Below, piece after piece: positions 1 through 8,341 of a DNA stretch of 42,236 nucleotides (positions are counted from its first letter, which is position 1; each line of letters begins with the position of its first letter). Made by a program: the position numbers and the translations under genes. Location of the stretch: positions 1 through 42,236 of the IMG/VR virus record IMGVR_UViG_3300050014_000806; one strand, 5' to 3'. The DNA is from a virus. Below the pieces are notes generated by a model that saw nothing but the letters and a program-made list of their open reading frames with translations, searched no databases and was not told where the DNA came from.

Positions 1-1029
1 GATCCTAAATTTCAAAAACCACCTCAGAATCCAAATAGTAAAGGTAATCAGGGGTCAAGTAAGGGTGAAGGCGGTCCTCCAGATCAAGGAGATCCAGGTG
101 AAGGCGGGGAAGGAGAAGGCGAAGGAGAAGGAGGAGAAGGAGAAGGCGATGGTCAGCCAGGAAAACCAGGAAAAGGTAAAGGAAAACCCGGTAAACCAGG
201 AGAAAAACCTATAGGTGGAGCTGGTGAATCAGGCGAAGATGAAATCTACAAACAGATGGAGGATGAAGATCCAGCTGGTACAGGTGGGGTTATGACAGAG
301 GATCAAGGTAAAAAACTTGCTAAAAAATCCGGTTATGGTGAAGATGAATCGGGTCCAGATGAAAATGCTACGGATAAATGGAGAGTTGAAGGTGCTAAGA
401 TGCTCGAACGTGCTGAGAAATCTTCAGGGAAAGCAGGCCAAGGAAAAGGAAGCGCTTTAATCAAAGCATTATATCGTTTACATAAGGGAGACGTAAACTG
501 GCAAAATCTATTCAGAAGATATGTTGCTACAGCATTATCTCCAGAAGTTTACCAAAGATTGGGAAACAAAAAGCATTTAGGAAAAGAATTTCTTCGTTAT
601 GGGGAAAAACATAAAATGGATGCTATCGAAAATATTGTTGTAATGGTGGACGTATCTGGTTCAATGGGTAAAGAAGCTCTTGAAAAGATTCTTAATGAAA
701 TCAATCAAATCATTTTCTCTAAAAAGATCAACAAAATTACCGTTGCTTTCTTTGATGATGGAGTTGATGATAAGAGTGTTCAGACTATTAAAAGAATGGG
801 AAAACCTTATATTCCTAAGAATGTTTCTGGCGGTGGTGGTACATCATTCCAAAAACCACTTGATTGGATTCATGAACACTTAAAAGATAGGGTTTCCCTC
901 TGCATTTATTTTACAGATGGATTCGCTCCAATGCCTAAGAAACCACCATTCTGGAATAAATTCATTTGGGTTATCTATGACAATCCACAATTCAAACAAC
1001 CATTTGGTAAGCAAATTAGTGTAAATTAA
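1..1029 (+). CDS. VWA-domain protein with collagen-like linker, 5' end outside window
   Basis: The reading frame is open from base 1, so the gene is truncated by the window edge; the first internal ATG is at 256. The first ~80 codons seen encode a low-complexity Gly/Glu/Pro/Lys stretch with GEG, GKP and GKG units, like a flexible collagen-like linker. The C-terminal ~140 residues form a von Willebrand A domain. A DVSGS metal-site (MIDAS) motif lies around base 650, GGGGTSF supplies the MIDAS threonine, and YFTDG supplies the second acidic loop. This arrangement resembles CoxE/YehP-type VWA proteins that work with MoxR ATPases, and a MoxR-like gene lies at 2714. The stop TAA overlaps the next ATG. 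The role is inferred as the partner or adaptor of that ATPase; the substrate is unknown. Confidence 0.75.
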   Translation, partial: DPKFQKPPQNPNSKGNQGSSKGEGGPPDQGDPGEGGEGEGEGEGGEGEGDGQPGKPGKGKGKPGKPGEKPIGGAGESGEDEIYKQMEDEDPAGTGGVMTEDQGKKLAKKSGYGEDESGPDENATDKWRVEGAKMLERAEKSSGKAGQGKGSALIKALYRLHKGDVNWQNLFRRYVATALSPEVYQRLGNKKHLGKEFLRYGEKHKMDAIENIVVMVDVSGSMGKEALEKILNEINQIIFSKKINKITVAFFDDGVDDKSVQTIKRMGKPYIPKNVSGGGGTSFQKPLDWIHEHLKDRVSLCIYFTDGFAPMPKKPPFWNKFIWVIYDNPQFKQPFGKQISVN

Positions 1030-1973
1030 TGATCGTTAGGGAAAGTTTGATAGGGTTTAATGAAGCTCAGGGGTTTACTCGTGAGGGAACACCAGTTGAA
1101 CAAATTGGAGTTGGAAGAATTGCAGTATTTCAGGAACTGCTGAAAGAGATAGCATATGATTCATTGGTAAAGAAGGGGGATTTTTCGATGTTTCCAACAA
1201 ATATGGGTGAAGTTACTCAAGACAAGATGTATATCATTGATACGAGGAAATTCATTTATGAATATGGAAATACTCCAAAAGATTCAGTCAAGTATGATTT
1301 GATGACTAAAATCATGGACAAAGTCCCCTCAATGAATCCCAATAAATTAGAACACAATGCTGCCGGGTGGGTTAGAGTATTTTTCACATTTAATAGAATG
1401 GATGAAATATGGAATGCTCCAAAGACTTGGATTAATGAACACACTTGGATAGAATTGCGTCAAATGGATGAAGATACCTTAGTTGAAAAAGCAAAAGAGC
1501 AGCTCACAGTTAATAGATGCATGGTTTTATCCACAGAGTATGGTTCTCCAAAACTACAAAAATGGGCTTTAGAGAATGGATGTACAAATGCAAACACAAG
1601 ATCAAATGAAGCTATTCAACAAGCTTCTAGAAGAGGCCAGCTTGAATTAGTAAGATTACTTTTAACCCATCCTGAAGTGGACCCAGCAGATACTACTATA
1701 GATGGTAAACGATATAAAAATGATGAACGTCAATATTGTGTAAGACAGGCTGCAAAAGAAGGATTTCCTTTAGTTGTAGAACTTCTTATGAAAGACAAAC
1801 GAGTGGATCCATCATATAGAAATAATTGGGCTTTGGCTCAAGCAGTAGCAAATCATCATATCGAAGTTTGCAAAGTTTTAGTAAGAGATCAAAGGGTAAG
1901 AGATAAAATAAATTATATGAAACCCGTTGATATAAAAAGATTCGATGAACTAAGGAGATCTGGTCAAGTATGA
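1029..1973 (+). CDS. Tagged ankyrin-repeat protein
   Basis: This 314-residue protein starts at an ATG overlapping the preceding TAA. It begins MIVRESL, followed by FTREGTPVEQIGVG, which is the window's recurrent tag (hydrophobic-x-Glu-Ser ... Phe-x-Arg ... Pro ... Ile/Val-Gly). Residues ~40-180 are unassigned. The C-terminal ~130 residues carry about three degenerate ankyrin units, recognisable from A-x-x-x-G-x-x-x-L-V-x-x-L-L and from the linker VDPADT/VDPSYR. Ankyrin repeats are protein-binding scaffolds. In this context I infer a virion-delivered or assembly-associated binding protein. It ends in an ATGA overlap with the next gene, so the two are translationally coupled. Confidence 0.7.
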   Translation: MIVRESLIGFNEAQGFTREGTPVEQIGVGRIAVFQELLKEIAYDSLVKKGDFSMFPTNMGEVTQDKMYIIDTRKFIYEYGNTPKDSVKYDLMTKIMDKVPSMNPNKLEHNAAGWVRVFFTFNRMDEIWNAPKTWINEHTWIELRQMDEDTLVEKAKEQLTVNRCMVLSTEYGSPKLQKWALENGCTNANTRSNEAIQQASRRGQLELVRLLLTHPEVDPADTTIDGKRYKNDERQYCVRQAAKEGFPLVVELLMKDKRVDPSYRNNWALAQAVANHHIEVCKVLVRDQRVRDKINYMKPVDIKRFDELRRSGQV

Positions 1974-2689
1974 AACTAGTAGAAGAAAATATTGCTCATT
2001 TTGTTCGTGGTGGCGATCCTAAAGCTGCCATGGGAATTGGTCGAGAAAAATTGATTGGAGATTTTATTGAAGAATACAATAAAAAATCTACAATGAATAC
2101 TTTTTCGAAGAAACTAACCATGGAAGACAAGCCCTGGATATTGGAATCTGCTATCAAAGCTGGCAGACCTGATATTGTTAAACTTTTAGTTACTGATCCT
2201 TCTGTGGATCCATCAGCAAGAAGAAATCATTTTTTAGATATTGCTTCTAAAGAAGGAAATGCTGAAATAATTCAAATACTTTTATCGGATCCAAGAGTTA
2301 ACCCAGCTGATCATCATAACATAGCTTTAGCTAATGCCGTCGAAAAAAATCACTTAGAAGCTGTTAAAGTTTTATTAGCTGACTCAAGAGTTAATCCAGC
2401 CGATTCTAAAATGGTATTAGACAATCAGTTTAATGAAACGCAGGTACCTAATTACATTATTAAAATAGCTGCTTTGGAAAATAATCTTGCAATCGTTCAA
2501 GAACTTTTAAAAGATCCTAGAGTTAACCCATCGCAAGCTTTAATAGGTGCAGTATCTAAATTGAATAAAGTAGGGGTTAAAGCCCCAAACTGGATTCCAA
2601 TGGTCGAATTACTTCTTAATAATCCAAGAACAGAAATAAGTTCGGCAAGAAGAGCATCAATTCAGAAATCAATAGATGAAAACAAATGA
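1970..2689 (+). CDS. Tagged ankyrin-repeat protein, paralogue of the preceding gene
   Basis: This 239-residue protein begins MKLVEEN, then HFVRGGDPKAAMGIG, a clear copy of the recurrent tag. From about residue 60 to the end there are four to five ankyrin units of 33-36 residues, with conserved ASKEGNAEIIQILLSDPRVNPA-type pattern split over positions 75-100 and again at 105-135. Each unit ends in (V)DP or (V)NPA/S. This is longer and more regular than the ankyrin part of the upstream gene, and the shared DPRVNP linker argues for duplication. It starts by ATGA overlap with its upstream neighbour. The target of the repeats cannot be read from sequence. Confidence 0.75.
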   Translation: MKLVEENIAHFVRGGDPKAAMGIGREKLIGDFIEEYNKKSTMNTFSKKLTMEDKPWILESAIKAGRPDIVKLLVTDPSVDPSARRNHFLDIASKEGNAEIIQILLSDPRVNPADHHNIALANAVEKNHLEAVKVLLADSRVNPADSKMVLDNQFNETQVPNYIIKIAALENNLAIVQELLKDPRVNPSQALIGAVSKLNKVGVKAPNWIPMVELLLNNPRTEISSARRASIQKSIDENK

Positions 2690-2713
2690 TAAATATAAAA
2701 AATAACGACAACG

Positions 2714-4270
2714 ATGAAGAAACAATTAGTATGCGAAACCCTACAAGATTATCAAATCAAAAAAGGGGATCTAAACGAAGCTATATTTAGCAAAGCAATA
2801 GGAGCTGTAAAGAAATTCTTCCAGAAACTTGGTAAGTTCTTTTTCTTTATGTTTAATGGTAAACCCGTTACAGAAGCTATAGCTCCGGTAAACGTTGGTA
2901 TTTTAACCAAGGCAGGATCCTTATATAAAGGTGTTTCCTATCTTCCTTCTCAAGCCGATAAAGATCTTGAACCAGGACTAAGTTCTCTTACTGAAGCACA
3001 GATTATGTCAAAAAGAGGTGGGGAGGATTCGGGCAATAAGACTAATAAAACTAATGAAAATCTTAATGAAGCTCGAATAACTCTAGATCACCCCGATAAG
3101 AACGTTCTTAATGTTGACAAGAAAGATCTTTATAGAAGAATTAGAATGGCTATCAAAAACCCAACCTCTAAACCTCTTATGATTTGGGGAGCACCTGGTA
3201 TTGGTAAAACCGCTATTGTTAAGGCAGTTCTATCAGCTAATTCAAAGGGGAGACTAATTGATGTTCAGACCTCTAAAATGGCTCCAGATGACTGGTCATT
3301 ACCAGCAACTTACGTTGTTGCAGAAGAAATTAAAGCAAGAGATATTCCTAAAGCTTGGTTACCTGTTTTTATAAAAAGCAATGACCCAGAAGAAAACAAA
3401 CGTAGAAATGAAATATGTAATGCTGGTGCAGGTGGAATCTTATTCTTAGATGAGCTCTCAAGAGCATCTGGTTCAGTTCAGAATACTTGTTTAAAACTTA
3501 TCGATGAAAGAATTATTGGGGATGCACAACTTGGAGACAAATGGGCAATCGTATCAGCTTCTAACAGAGCCGGTGACGATCCAGAAGGTGTTCAGAACTT
3601 CTCTACCGCTCTTGGTAACAGATTCTCCCAGGTTAACTACATACCTGATTTCAAAGGTTGGAAAGAATGGGCTATTGATAAAGTTGACCCACGTATCCTT
3701 GACTTCCTAGAATTCAACCAGGAATATTTCTATACACTTGATGATGATCCAGAAAAGAGTATCTTTGCATCCCCACGTTCATGGGAAGCAGCTTCAAAGA
3801 ACATTGCAGCTTTAATGCAAGATGCGAAAGATGAAGGTTACAGACCTACAATTAAAGATATTACAGGCGTAGTTGGTTCTGATGTTGGTGTTGATATTGC
3901 AACTGAATTTGCAACATTCTTAAAACTCCTTGAAACATTTAAGAAAGAAGACATACAGGAAGTTTTAACTAACCCAGGAAAAGCACGTATGCCTAAGAAA
4001 GCTGGTTCAGGATATGATCAGTCAGAAGCAAATGCTCTTATTTCATTAGTTTGTACAGCAACAAGAGGAAGAGACCTAACTCCCAAGGAATTTGAAAACT
4101 ATGTTGAGTACCTAATCAGACTTGATAATGCTTCACTTGCAACCCGTGGTTTAAAGATGATGATCGAAATTCACCCATACATTCACGAAGAGTTAGGTGA
4201 AGTTGAGGGAAGAGACAAATTCAAAAAAGGTATCGACGCATTTATCGCTAAGTACAAAGAGATCTTCTAG
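2714..4270 (+). CDS. MoxR-type AAA+ ATPase with tagged N-terminal extension
   Basis: This 518-residue AAA+ protein has Walker A GAPGIGKT (residues 159-166), Walker B ILFLDE (242-247), a sensor-1-like SASNRAGDD (N284) and a probable arginine finger in LGNRF (R303). The family is the MoxR/RavA-like ATPases, which remodel or activate partner complexes together with VWA proteins; a VWA gene lies at 1-1029. The ~120-residue N-terminal extension is unusual. It starts MKKQLVCET and contains five hydrophobic-x-Glu-(Ala/Thr) sites (E8, E22, E54, E94, E119), all resembling T4 prohead-protease cleavage sites. An amphipathic or hydrophobic stretch lies near residues 30-48. A weak promoter-like AAATATAAAAAATAA precedes it at 2691-2705. 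Confidence 0.85.
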   Translation: MKKQLVCETLQDYQIKKGDLNEAIFSKAIGAVKKFFQKLGKFFFFMFNGKPVTEAIAPVNVGILTKAGSLYKGVSYLPSQADKDLEPGLSSLTEAQIMSKRGGEDSGNKTNKTNENLNEARITLDHPDKNVLNVDKKDLYRRIRMAIKNPTSKPLMIWGAPGIGKTAIVKAVLSANSKGRLIDVQTSKMAPDDWSLPATYVVAEEIKARDIPKAWLPVFIKSNDPEENKRRNEICNAGAGGILFLDELSRASGSVQNTCLKLIDERIIGDAQLGDKWAIVSASNRAGDDPEGVQNFSTALGNRFSQVNYIPDFKGWKEWAIDKVDPRILDFLEFNQEYFYTLDDDPEKSIFASPRSWEAASKNIAALMQDAKDEGYRPTIKDITGVVGSDVGVDIATEFATFLKLLETFKKEDIQEVLTNPGKARMPKKAGSGYDQSEANALISLVCTATRGRDLTPKEFENYVEYLIRLDNASLATRGLKMMIEIHPYIHEELGEVEGRDKFKKGIDAFIAKYKEIF

Positions 4271-4286
4271 AAAATAATCTAGATAA

Positions 4287-4736
4287 ATGAATATTGTTCG
4301 AGAAAGAATATTGGAATTTCAGAGGGGCCAAAACCCCTCTGATGTTTTGAAATTGGGTAAGAAAAAAGAATTGGATGCATGGTTAAGACAGCATCTCCCT
4401 TCTGTATCTTACACAATCAATTCAGACTGGACTGTGGATCTTAAAAGAGATTTTATTATGCCAAAGAGTTCAAACATTATGTATGAGTTACCTGAATTTA
4501 TTCAGTTCAATGAATGTTTTGGAGATTTTTTAATCAGAGACCAATATCTTAAAACTATGAAAGGATGCCCGTATTTTATTCATGGGGATTTTATGGTTGA
4601 TGGTAATAAAATCGAGGATCTGGAAGGCTGTCCAAAACGTGTTGATGGAAACTTTTTCATCAAAAGAAATACTACCAAATTTACTAAAGAACAAATACAA
4701 AAACTTTGTCAGGTTGGAGAAATGATTATATGCTAG
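4287..4736 (+). CDS. Tagged small protein with LRR-like GCP repeats
   Basis: This 149-residue protein starts MNIVRER, then EFQRGQNPSDVLKLG, a divergent copy of the tag. The next segment, AWLRQHLPSVSYTIN, resembles QWLRKNLPEFRIS in module 3 of the nine-module protein at 17109-20426. The C-terminal half has two short repeats of the type K-x-x-x-GCP-x-x-(V/I)-x-G-(D/N)-F (GCPYFIHGDF and GCPKRVDGNF). I recognise these as the short LRR-like solenoid units common in large-phage hypothetical proteins. Function is unknown. The end overlaps the next gene's ATG by 7 bases. Confidence 0.65.
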   Translation: MNIVRERILEFQRGQNPSDVLKLGKKKELDAWLRQHLPSVSYTINSDWTVDLKRDFIMPKSSNIMYELPEFIQFNECFGDFLIRDQYLKTMKGCPYFIHGDFMVDGNKIEDLEGCPKRVDGNFFIKRNTTKFTKEQIQKLCQVGEMIIC

Positions 4737-5359
4737 TTCCTGAATCAATATTAGAGGTTCAAAATTTTGAACGGGGACCTATGAGTAAAGAAACTCTTGG
4801 AATTGGCCTTGAAGCAACCATTAATGAGTTTATGGAGGAACATTCTGGTGAACAGCCGGGATCCTGGGTTTATGATATTTTGGATAATTCAAATTTAGAA
4901 TTAGATACAGAGACTCGTAAAAAGTGGGCTCAATTTCTAATTACCATGCCTAAAAAATATGCTACAGAGGCTGATGAAAATCTTTATTATGTCTTGAAGC
5001 AAAATAATATCGAATGGATTCCTTACCTTCCTATTATGGGTAATGATTTTGGCTATACAGTAGAAGGGGACAAATATTATCTTCATTTTGGTGCTTGGCT
5101 TGATTTCAGAGATCTTTTTGATTCGCAGAGTAGAGATGTTAGTTTAGAATTTATAGGAGATGTTTTATGCGGGGAAGATTCTTACGAACATTTTGAAAGA
5201 GATATGGAAGAGTATGAAGATATTACTCAATCCGGCTGGTATTTAAGCAAAACCGTAGAAAAAGGAAATGTCCCAGCTCTTGAAGATTTAAAGACAACTG
5301 CTATAGAAATGGGGGCATCCCCAGAAAATGTTACGAGCTTAGACGATTTATTAAACTAG
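4730..5359 (+). CDS. Tagged protein of unknown function, start at ATG 4730
   Basis: I place the start at ATG 4730, 209 codons before the stop, because GGAGA lies 9 bases upstream and the protein then begins MLVPES, matching other tagged N-termini. A TTG at 4706 is less likely. The tag continues NFERGPMSKETLGIG. The rest is acidic with no family I recognise. It ends in TAG at 5357-5359. The same frame stays open beyond that stop for 111 codons of plausible coding sequence (see 5357-5473), so the intact protein may be longer, or may have been until recently. Confidence 0.6.
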   Translation: MLVPESILEVQNFERGPMSKETLGIGLEATINEFMEEHSGEQPGSWVYDILDNSNLELDTETRKKWAQFLITMPKKYATEADENLYYVLKQNNIEWIPYLPIMGNDFGYTVEGDKYYLHFGAWLDFRDLFDSQSRDVSLEFIGDVLCGEDSYEHFERDMEEYEDITQSGWYLSKTVEKGNVPALEDLKTTAIEMGASPENVTSLDDLLN

Positions 5360-5473
5360 ATAAATGATAATGAAGAGCTGGAAACTTTAAAAGAAGCTGT
5401 TCAGCGAGCATTTTCAGAAACACAGTCAGTAGCAGATGAAGATGCATGTCTAAAAAGTCTTCAAAGTGCTATT
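5357..5473 (+). other. In-frame amber codon followed by an open, startless coding stretch
   Basis: After the TAG at 5357-5359 the same frame continues without a stop to 5692. The first 38 codons read like ordinary helical protein (ELETLKEAV, then FSETQSVADEDA) but contain no ATG until 5474. ATGs at 5364 and 5370 are in another frame that stops after a few codons. Possible explanations are amber readthrough, a recent nonsense mutation splitting one gene, or a non-ATG start. I cannot decide between them from sequence alone. Confidence 0.55.
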
Positions 5474-5692
5474 ATGAAACATTTTGATTTTACTCAAAAA
5501 CCTGAATATAATGAGAAAGAAATTCTCGTAGGAGAAATTTCTAAAAAAGGATTAAAACTTCTATCATATTGTATTGCTACTGGTGATGAAAAAATAAAAT
5601 GGACTGTGCCTTCTGGTAGTGCATGGATGGGAGACTGGGAACCAGATGTTATAAATGATGCATTGTACAATGCTATGGGAGATATAGAATAA
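5474..5692 (+). CDS. Small unknown protein or 3' part of an amber-split gene
   Basis: Read from the first available ATG this is a 72-residue protein with no recognised domain. There is no ribosome-binding site ahead of the ATG. The coding frame clearly extends 38 codons upstream to the TAG of the gene at 4730, which suggests the true product is the C-terminal domain of that gene. It ends in TAA overlapping the next gene's ATG (TAATG), as elsewhere in this operon. Treat 5474 as a minimal start. Confidence 0.45.
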   Translation: MKHFDFTQKPEYNEKEILVGEISKKGLKLLSYCIATGDEKIKWTVPSGSAWMGDWEPDVINDALYNAMGDIE

Positions 5693-6930
5693 TGAAAAAA
5701 CTAGTTTGCGAATCGCTAGACCAATTATTTGAGAGTCCAGACTGGCTATCTCTTAATGGAAAGTATGACCCAGATGGTTATCCTTCTGATGCTGGCAAAG
5801 ATGTTGAGGGGGATAATTTTGAATTGGACTATGAAAGCGAAGATGCTCATCCATTTTGGATAGACGGAGAAGGAAAATTTCAATTTGGTCCTGCAAAATC
5901 TACACACCCTTATGGAGTATCTAGAAAAGATGGCATGTTTCCGGGCCGACTATGGTTTTATCATAAAATTATGAGTTTCTGGGAATATCCTGACAAAGAA
6001 GAATTCTTTGATATGGTTAAGAAAATGGGCGATGAACTCAAGTATTATTACCCAAATGATGATTACCGAATTATAAATGATCCAGAATGGCAAGTTGAAA
6101 TTATACCGGGCAATTCGGATATTGTTACAGATGATAATGGTATTATGCTTTCCGGCCCTTGGAGACATCAGGGTCAATTTCAATCTAAACTTATACCAAT
6201 TAAAGATTATCAATTTGGGGGAACCAGATCAGAAGAAGAATTGGGTAAAGAACATGCCAAATCTCCAATGTTAAAGAAAAAGAAAGTACCCCAGGGATGG
6301 GGTTCAACACATCCTAAATATCAGGAAAGGAGAGCTTGGAATATGGCTTCTCTTACTAGTGAAGGGGTGGCAGATAAGTATATGACCCAGCATTTTGGAA
6401 TAGCTGATCCAGACGAAGAATTTGATAAACAATACTTTATTCAAAAATATGGTAAACCGATTACAAAGGTTAAAAACGTTCCAATTTATAAAAATCCTAA
6501 GACCCTAGAAGGATTTGATAAAGGGGTTAGAGGAGTTGTGATGAACAATGGAGATTTATATCTTGCTTTCTCTCAGGAAGGACCAATTCATCAAACAATA
6601 ATCAATGCTCTTAAATCTGTTGGAGTAATAACCGGAAATACAGGTGGATGGGAAGATGTTGACGCTTTTAACGATTATGACTTTATTACCCTTCAAAGAA
6701 TATGGGGAAAGGATAAATTTGGTATTGGGGAGTCATATACTCTTCCGAAACCTAAACAAGACCCCGAAGGCAGAGCCAAAATTTTAAAATTATTCGAACC
6801 TTACTTATTAAAAGCCAAAAAGGTAAATTCGCAATTTGAGTGGGTTCTCGAACAAGTAAGAGTTGTCGCCAGGGGAACTCTTAATGCCACCGAATATGAA
6901 GAATTCAAATCCAAAGGTTCTGGAGCATAA
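5692..6930 (+). CDS. LVCES-tagged protein of unknown function
   Basis: This 412-residue protein starts at the TAATG overlap and begins MKKLVCESLDQLFE, matching the LVCE(S/T) N-termini of the ATPase at 2714 and the protein at 20433 but lacking the FERG...P...IG half of the tag. The body is rich in aromatic and acidic residues, contains several Trp/Gly segments (GWGSTHPKY, GNTGGWEDVD) and has no catalytic motif I can name. A lysine-rich KKKKVPQ segment lies mid-protein. Context suggests another member of the tagged set encoded here. Confidence 0.65.
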   Translation: MKKLVCESLDQLFESPDWLSLNGKYDPDGYPSDAGKDVEGDNFELDYESEDAHPFWIDGEGKFQFGPAKSTHPYGVSRKDGMFPGRLWFYHKIMSFWEYPDKEEFFDMVKKMGDELKYYYPNDDYRIINDPEWQVEIIPGNSDIVTDDNGIMLSGPWRHQGQFQSKLIPIKDYQFGGTRSEEELGKEHAKSPMLKKKKVPQGWGSTHPKYQERRAWNMASLTSEGVADKYMTQHFGIADPDEEFDKQYFIQKYGKPITKVKNVPIYKNPKTLEGFDKGVRGVVMNNGDLYLAFSQEGPIHQTIINALKSVGVITGNTGGWEDVDAFNDYDFITLQRIWGKDKFGIGESYTLPKPKQDPEGRAKILKLFEPYLLKAKKVNSQFEWVLEQVRVVARGTLNATEYEEFKSKGSGA

Positions 6931-6981
6931 ATAATTTGCAAAACATTTTTTTACTTGGGAAGTATTTTGTACATTTGCTGT

Positions 6982-7485
6982 ATGAATCACTTTCAAAGGG
7001 ATATGGACCCCAAACAAGCACTGGGGATTGGTCTTGGGCCCAAGATTAAAACAATGATGGAAGCTGAGGATAGTGTGTTTGATTATGAAAACTTTTATCA
7101 AGTATGGGAATGGGCTTTAAAAAAGAAGAAAGACTTCGTATTTCCATATATTGTTGGCATGAATGGAAAGAAGTGGGTCAATGGAGATATAATAGATGCT
7201 TCTGATAACAATAACGAATTGCTTTGGATTTCTATACAGGATGGGAATATGCAAGCAGTTAAAGCAGTTCTTACAATTCCCAATCTTTTTAGAGAAGAAA
7301 TACTTAAACTTGATCAGGGGACTTCTGAGTTAAAAGGTGAATTTTCAACAAGAAATATAAGTGTTCACGATAGTGATGGCAAAAGAGCTATGAGAGCTAC
7401 AAATTTTGGAGTCTTTGTTTCAAATGCTAAGAATAAAGAAACCAAAAATATGCTCATGAAATATTATAAAAAGGAAATTAAATAA
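6982..7485 (+). CDS. Tagged protein with a possibly damaged start
   Basis: From ATG 6982 the product is 167 residues and begins directly inside the tag: NHFQRDMDPKQALGIG. The usual upstream half (M..(I/L)VxES) is missing in this frame. A neighbouring frame just upstream encodes LLYESL, so a small indel may have separated the two halves of the tag; alternatively translation starts at TTG 6955. The remainder contains WEWALKKKKDFVFPYI and one ankyrin-like segment (LLWISIQDGNMQAVKAVL). The 3' end overlaps the convergent lysozyme gene by 8 bases. Confidence 0.55.
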   Translation: MNHFQRDMDPKQALGIGLGPKIKTMMEAEDSVFDYENFYQVWEWALKKKKDFVFPYIVGMNGKKWVNGDIIDASDNNNELLWISIQDGNMQAVKAVLTIPNLFREEILKLDQGTSELKGEFSTRNISVHDSDGKRAMRATNFGVFVSNAKNKETKNMLMKYYKKEIK

Positions 7486-8275
7486 GACCCTTTAAAAATA
7501 ATTCTCTTTCTTCTTCTCTTCTGGGTTCTAATCCCGGAAACTTAGGATCTACATTAGCAGTTAAAATGCTATCCGCAGCCTGCAAATAATCTTTATCTCG
7601 TAAAGATAAAATCATTTCAGATCCCCTTAGACCGTCTACCCCCATATTAAATGCCATGGAAACCATAGAATCCCACATATTCTGAGATATTTTTATATCT
7701 AATCCTCTGCTCTTCCATAGTCTGAATAGATCCCTAATTCCAATTTCAATAGTTTTTATATCTTCTCCGAATAATTTTGCAGCTTGTGCTTCAGAAATTG
7801 TTTGACCTTCTTTCCATTGAGATGATTCTTGAGGTTCTGCATGACCCCATCCTACTGTAATCATCCCATCCCCAATCGTATAAGCATCTAATCTAAGTTT
7901 TTCATGGTCTTTAATGAAAACCATTCCTTCCGGACTTGTTTTTAAAGTCATTGGATCCTGCAAAATATCATAATTTATTTTTGGACCATCTTCAAAATAA
8001 AGATCAAAAAGATTTTCAAATTTTTGCTGTATTTCTTTAGGTGTAAGAATTCTTTGGCTAGCAAGAACCCCAAATGTTGGATTATTCATGAGTTCCTTCT
8101 TTGAAGGAAGGTCTTTAAATCCCTTATTACTGGCTGTCATCAAAAACATTGTGGCAAGGATAGCAATTTTTTTAGCTTTATCCTTGATGGTATTGATGTC
8201 GAATTTTTCATTGAGTGTTTCCTGAGCTATAAATTCTTCATTTAGGAAGGAATACACAGATTCGTTTACTAGCAT
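7478..8275 (-). CDS. GH24 (T4-type) lysozyme with tag-like N-terminus and hydrophobic segment
   Basis: From the preferred ATG at 8275 this is a 265-residue muramidase. The catalytic region around residues 120-145 has H-E-K-L-R-L with Glu125, then IGDGMIT with Asp136 and Thr140, followed by VGWGH, the GH24 pattern. An upstream in-frame ATG at 8317 exists, but a promoter-like box lies between the two at 8284-8298. The shorter start gives MLVNES, matching the tagged proteins nearby. Residues ~37-49 are hydrophobic (IAILATMFLM), perhaps a signal-anchor. It could be a lysis endolysin or a virion-carried lysozyme; the tag hints at the latter. Confidence 0.85.
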   Translation of the reverse strand: MLVNESVYSFLNEEFIAQETLNEKFDINTIKDKAKKIAILATMFLMTASNKGFKDLPSKKELMNNPTFGVLASQRILTPKEIQQKFENLFDLYFEDGPKINYDILQDPMTLKTSPEGMVFIKDHEKLRLDAYTIGDGMITVGWGHAEPQESSQWKEGQTISEAQAAKLFGEDIKTIEIGIRDLFRLWKSRGLDIKISQNMWDSMVSMAFNMGVDGLRGSEMILSLRDKDYLQAADSILTANVDPKFPGLEPRREEERELFLKGLI

Positions 8276-8283
8276 GCCATGGG

Positions 8284-8298
8284 TTTTCTTTATATATC
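8284..8298 (-). promoter_or_regulatory. Late-type promoter box for the lysozyme gene
   Basis: The minus strand reads GATATATAAAGAAAA, one change from the box ahead of gene 25 on the other strand. It lies 9 bases upstream of the lysozyme ATG at 8275. It is similar to the T4 late consensus TATAAATA; activity is inferred. Confidence 0.5.
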
Positions 8299-8326
8299 TT
8301 TTTGGGGGAGGTTCCATTTAAACAGA

Positions 8327-8341
8327 GATATATAAAATAAA
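8327..8341 (+). promoter_or_regulatory. Late-type promoter box for the baseplate-wedge operon
   Basis: GATATATAAAATAAA lies 6 bases ahead of ATG 8348. The same or a near-identical string recurs at 21269, 35211, 36965 and 38535. It resembles the T4 late promoter TATAAATA. Together with the box at 8284-8298 it forms a compact divergent promoter region. Confidence 0.6.

Noticed and set aside
64-220. Simple GA-rich repeat as a non-coding element
   Set aside because: It is in frame with the VWA gene and encodes a collagen-like Gly/Glu/Lys/Pro linker.
8276-8317. Longer lysozyme start
   Set aside because: It would place a promoter-like box inside the coding sequence and add a Pro/Lys-rich leader not seen in other tagged proteins.
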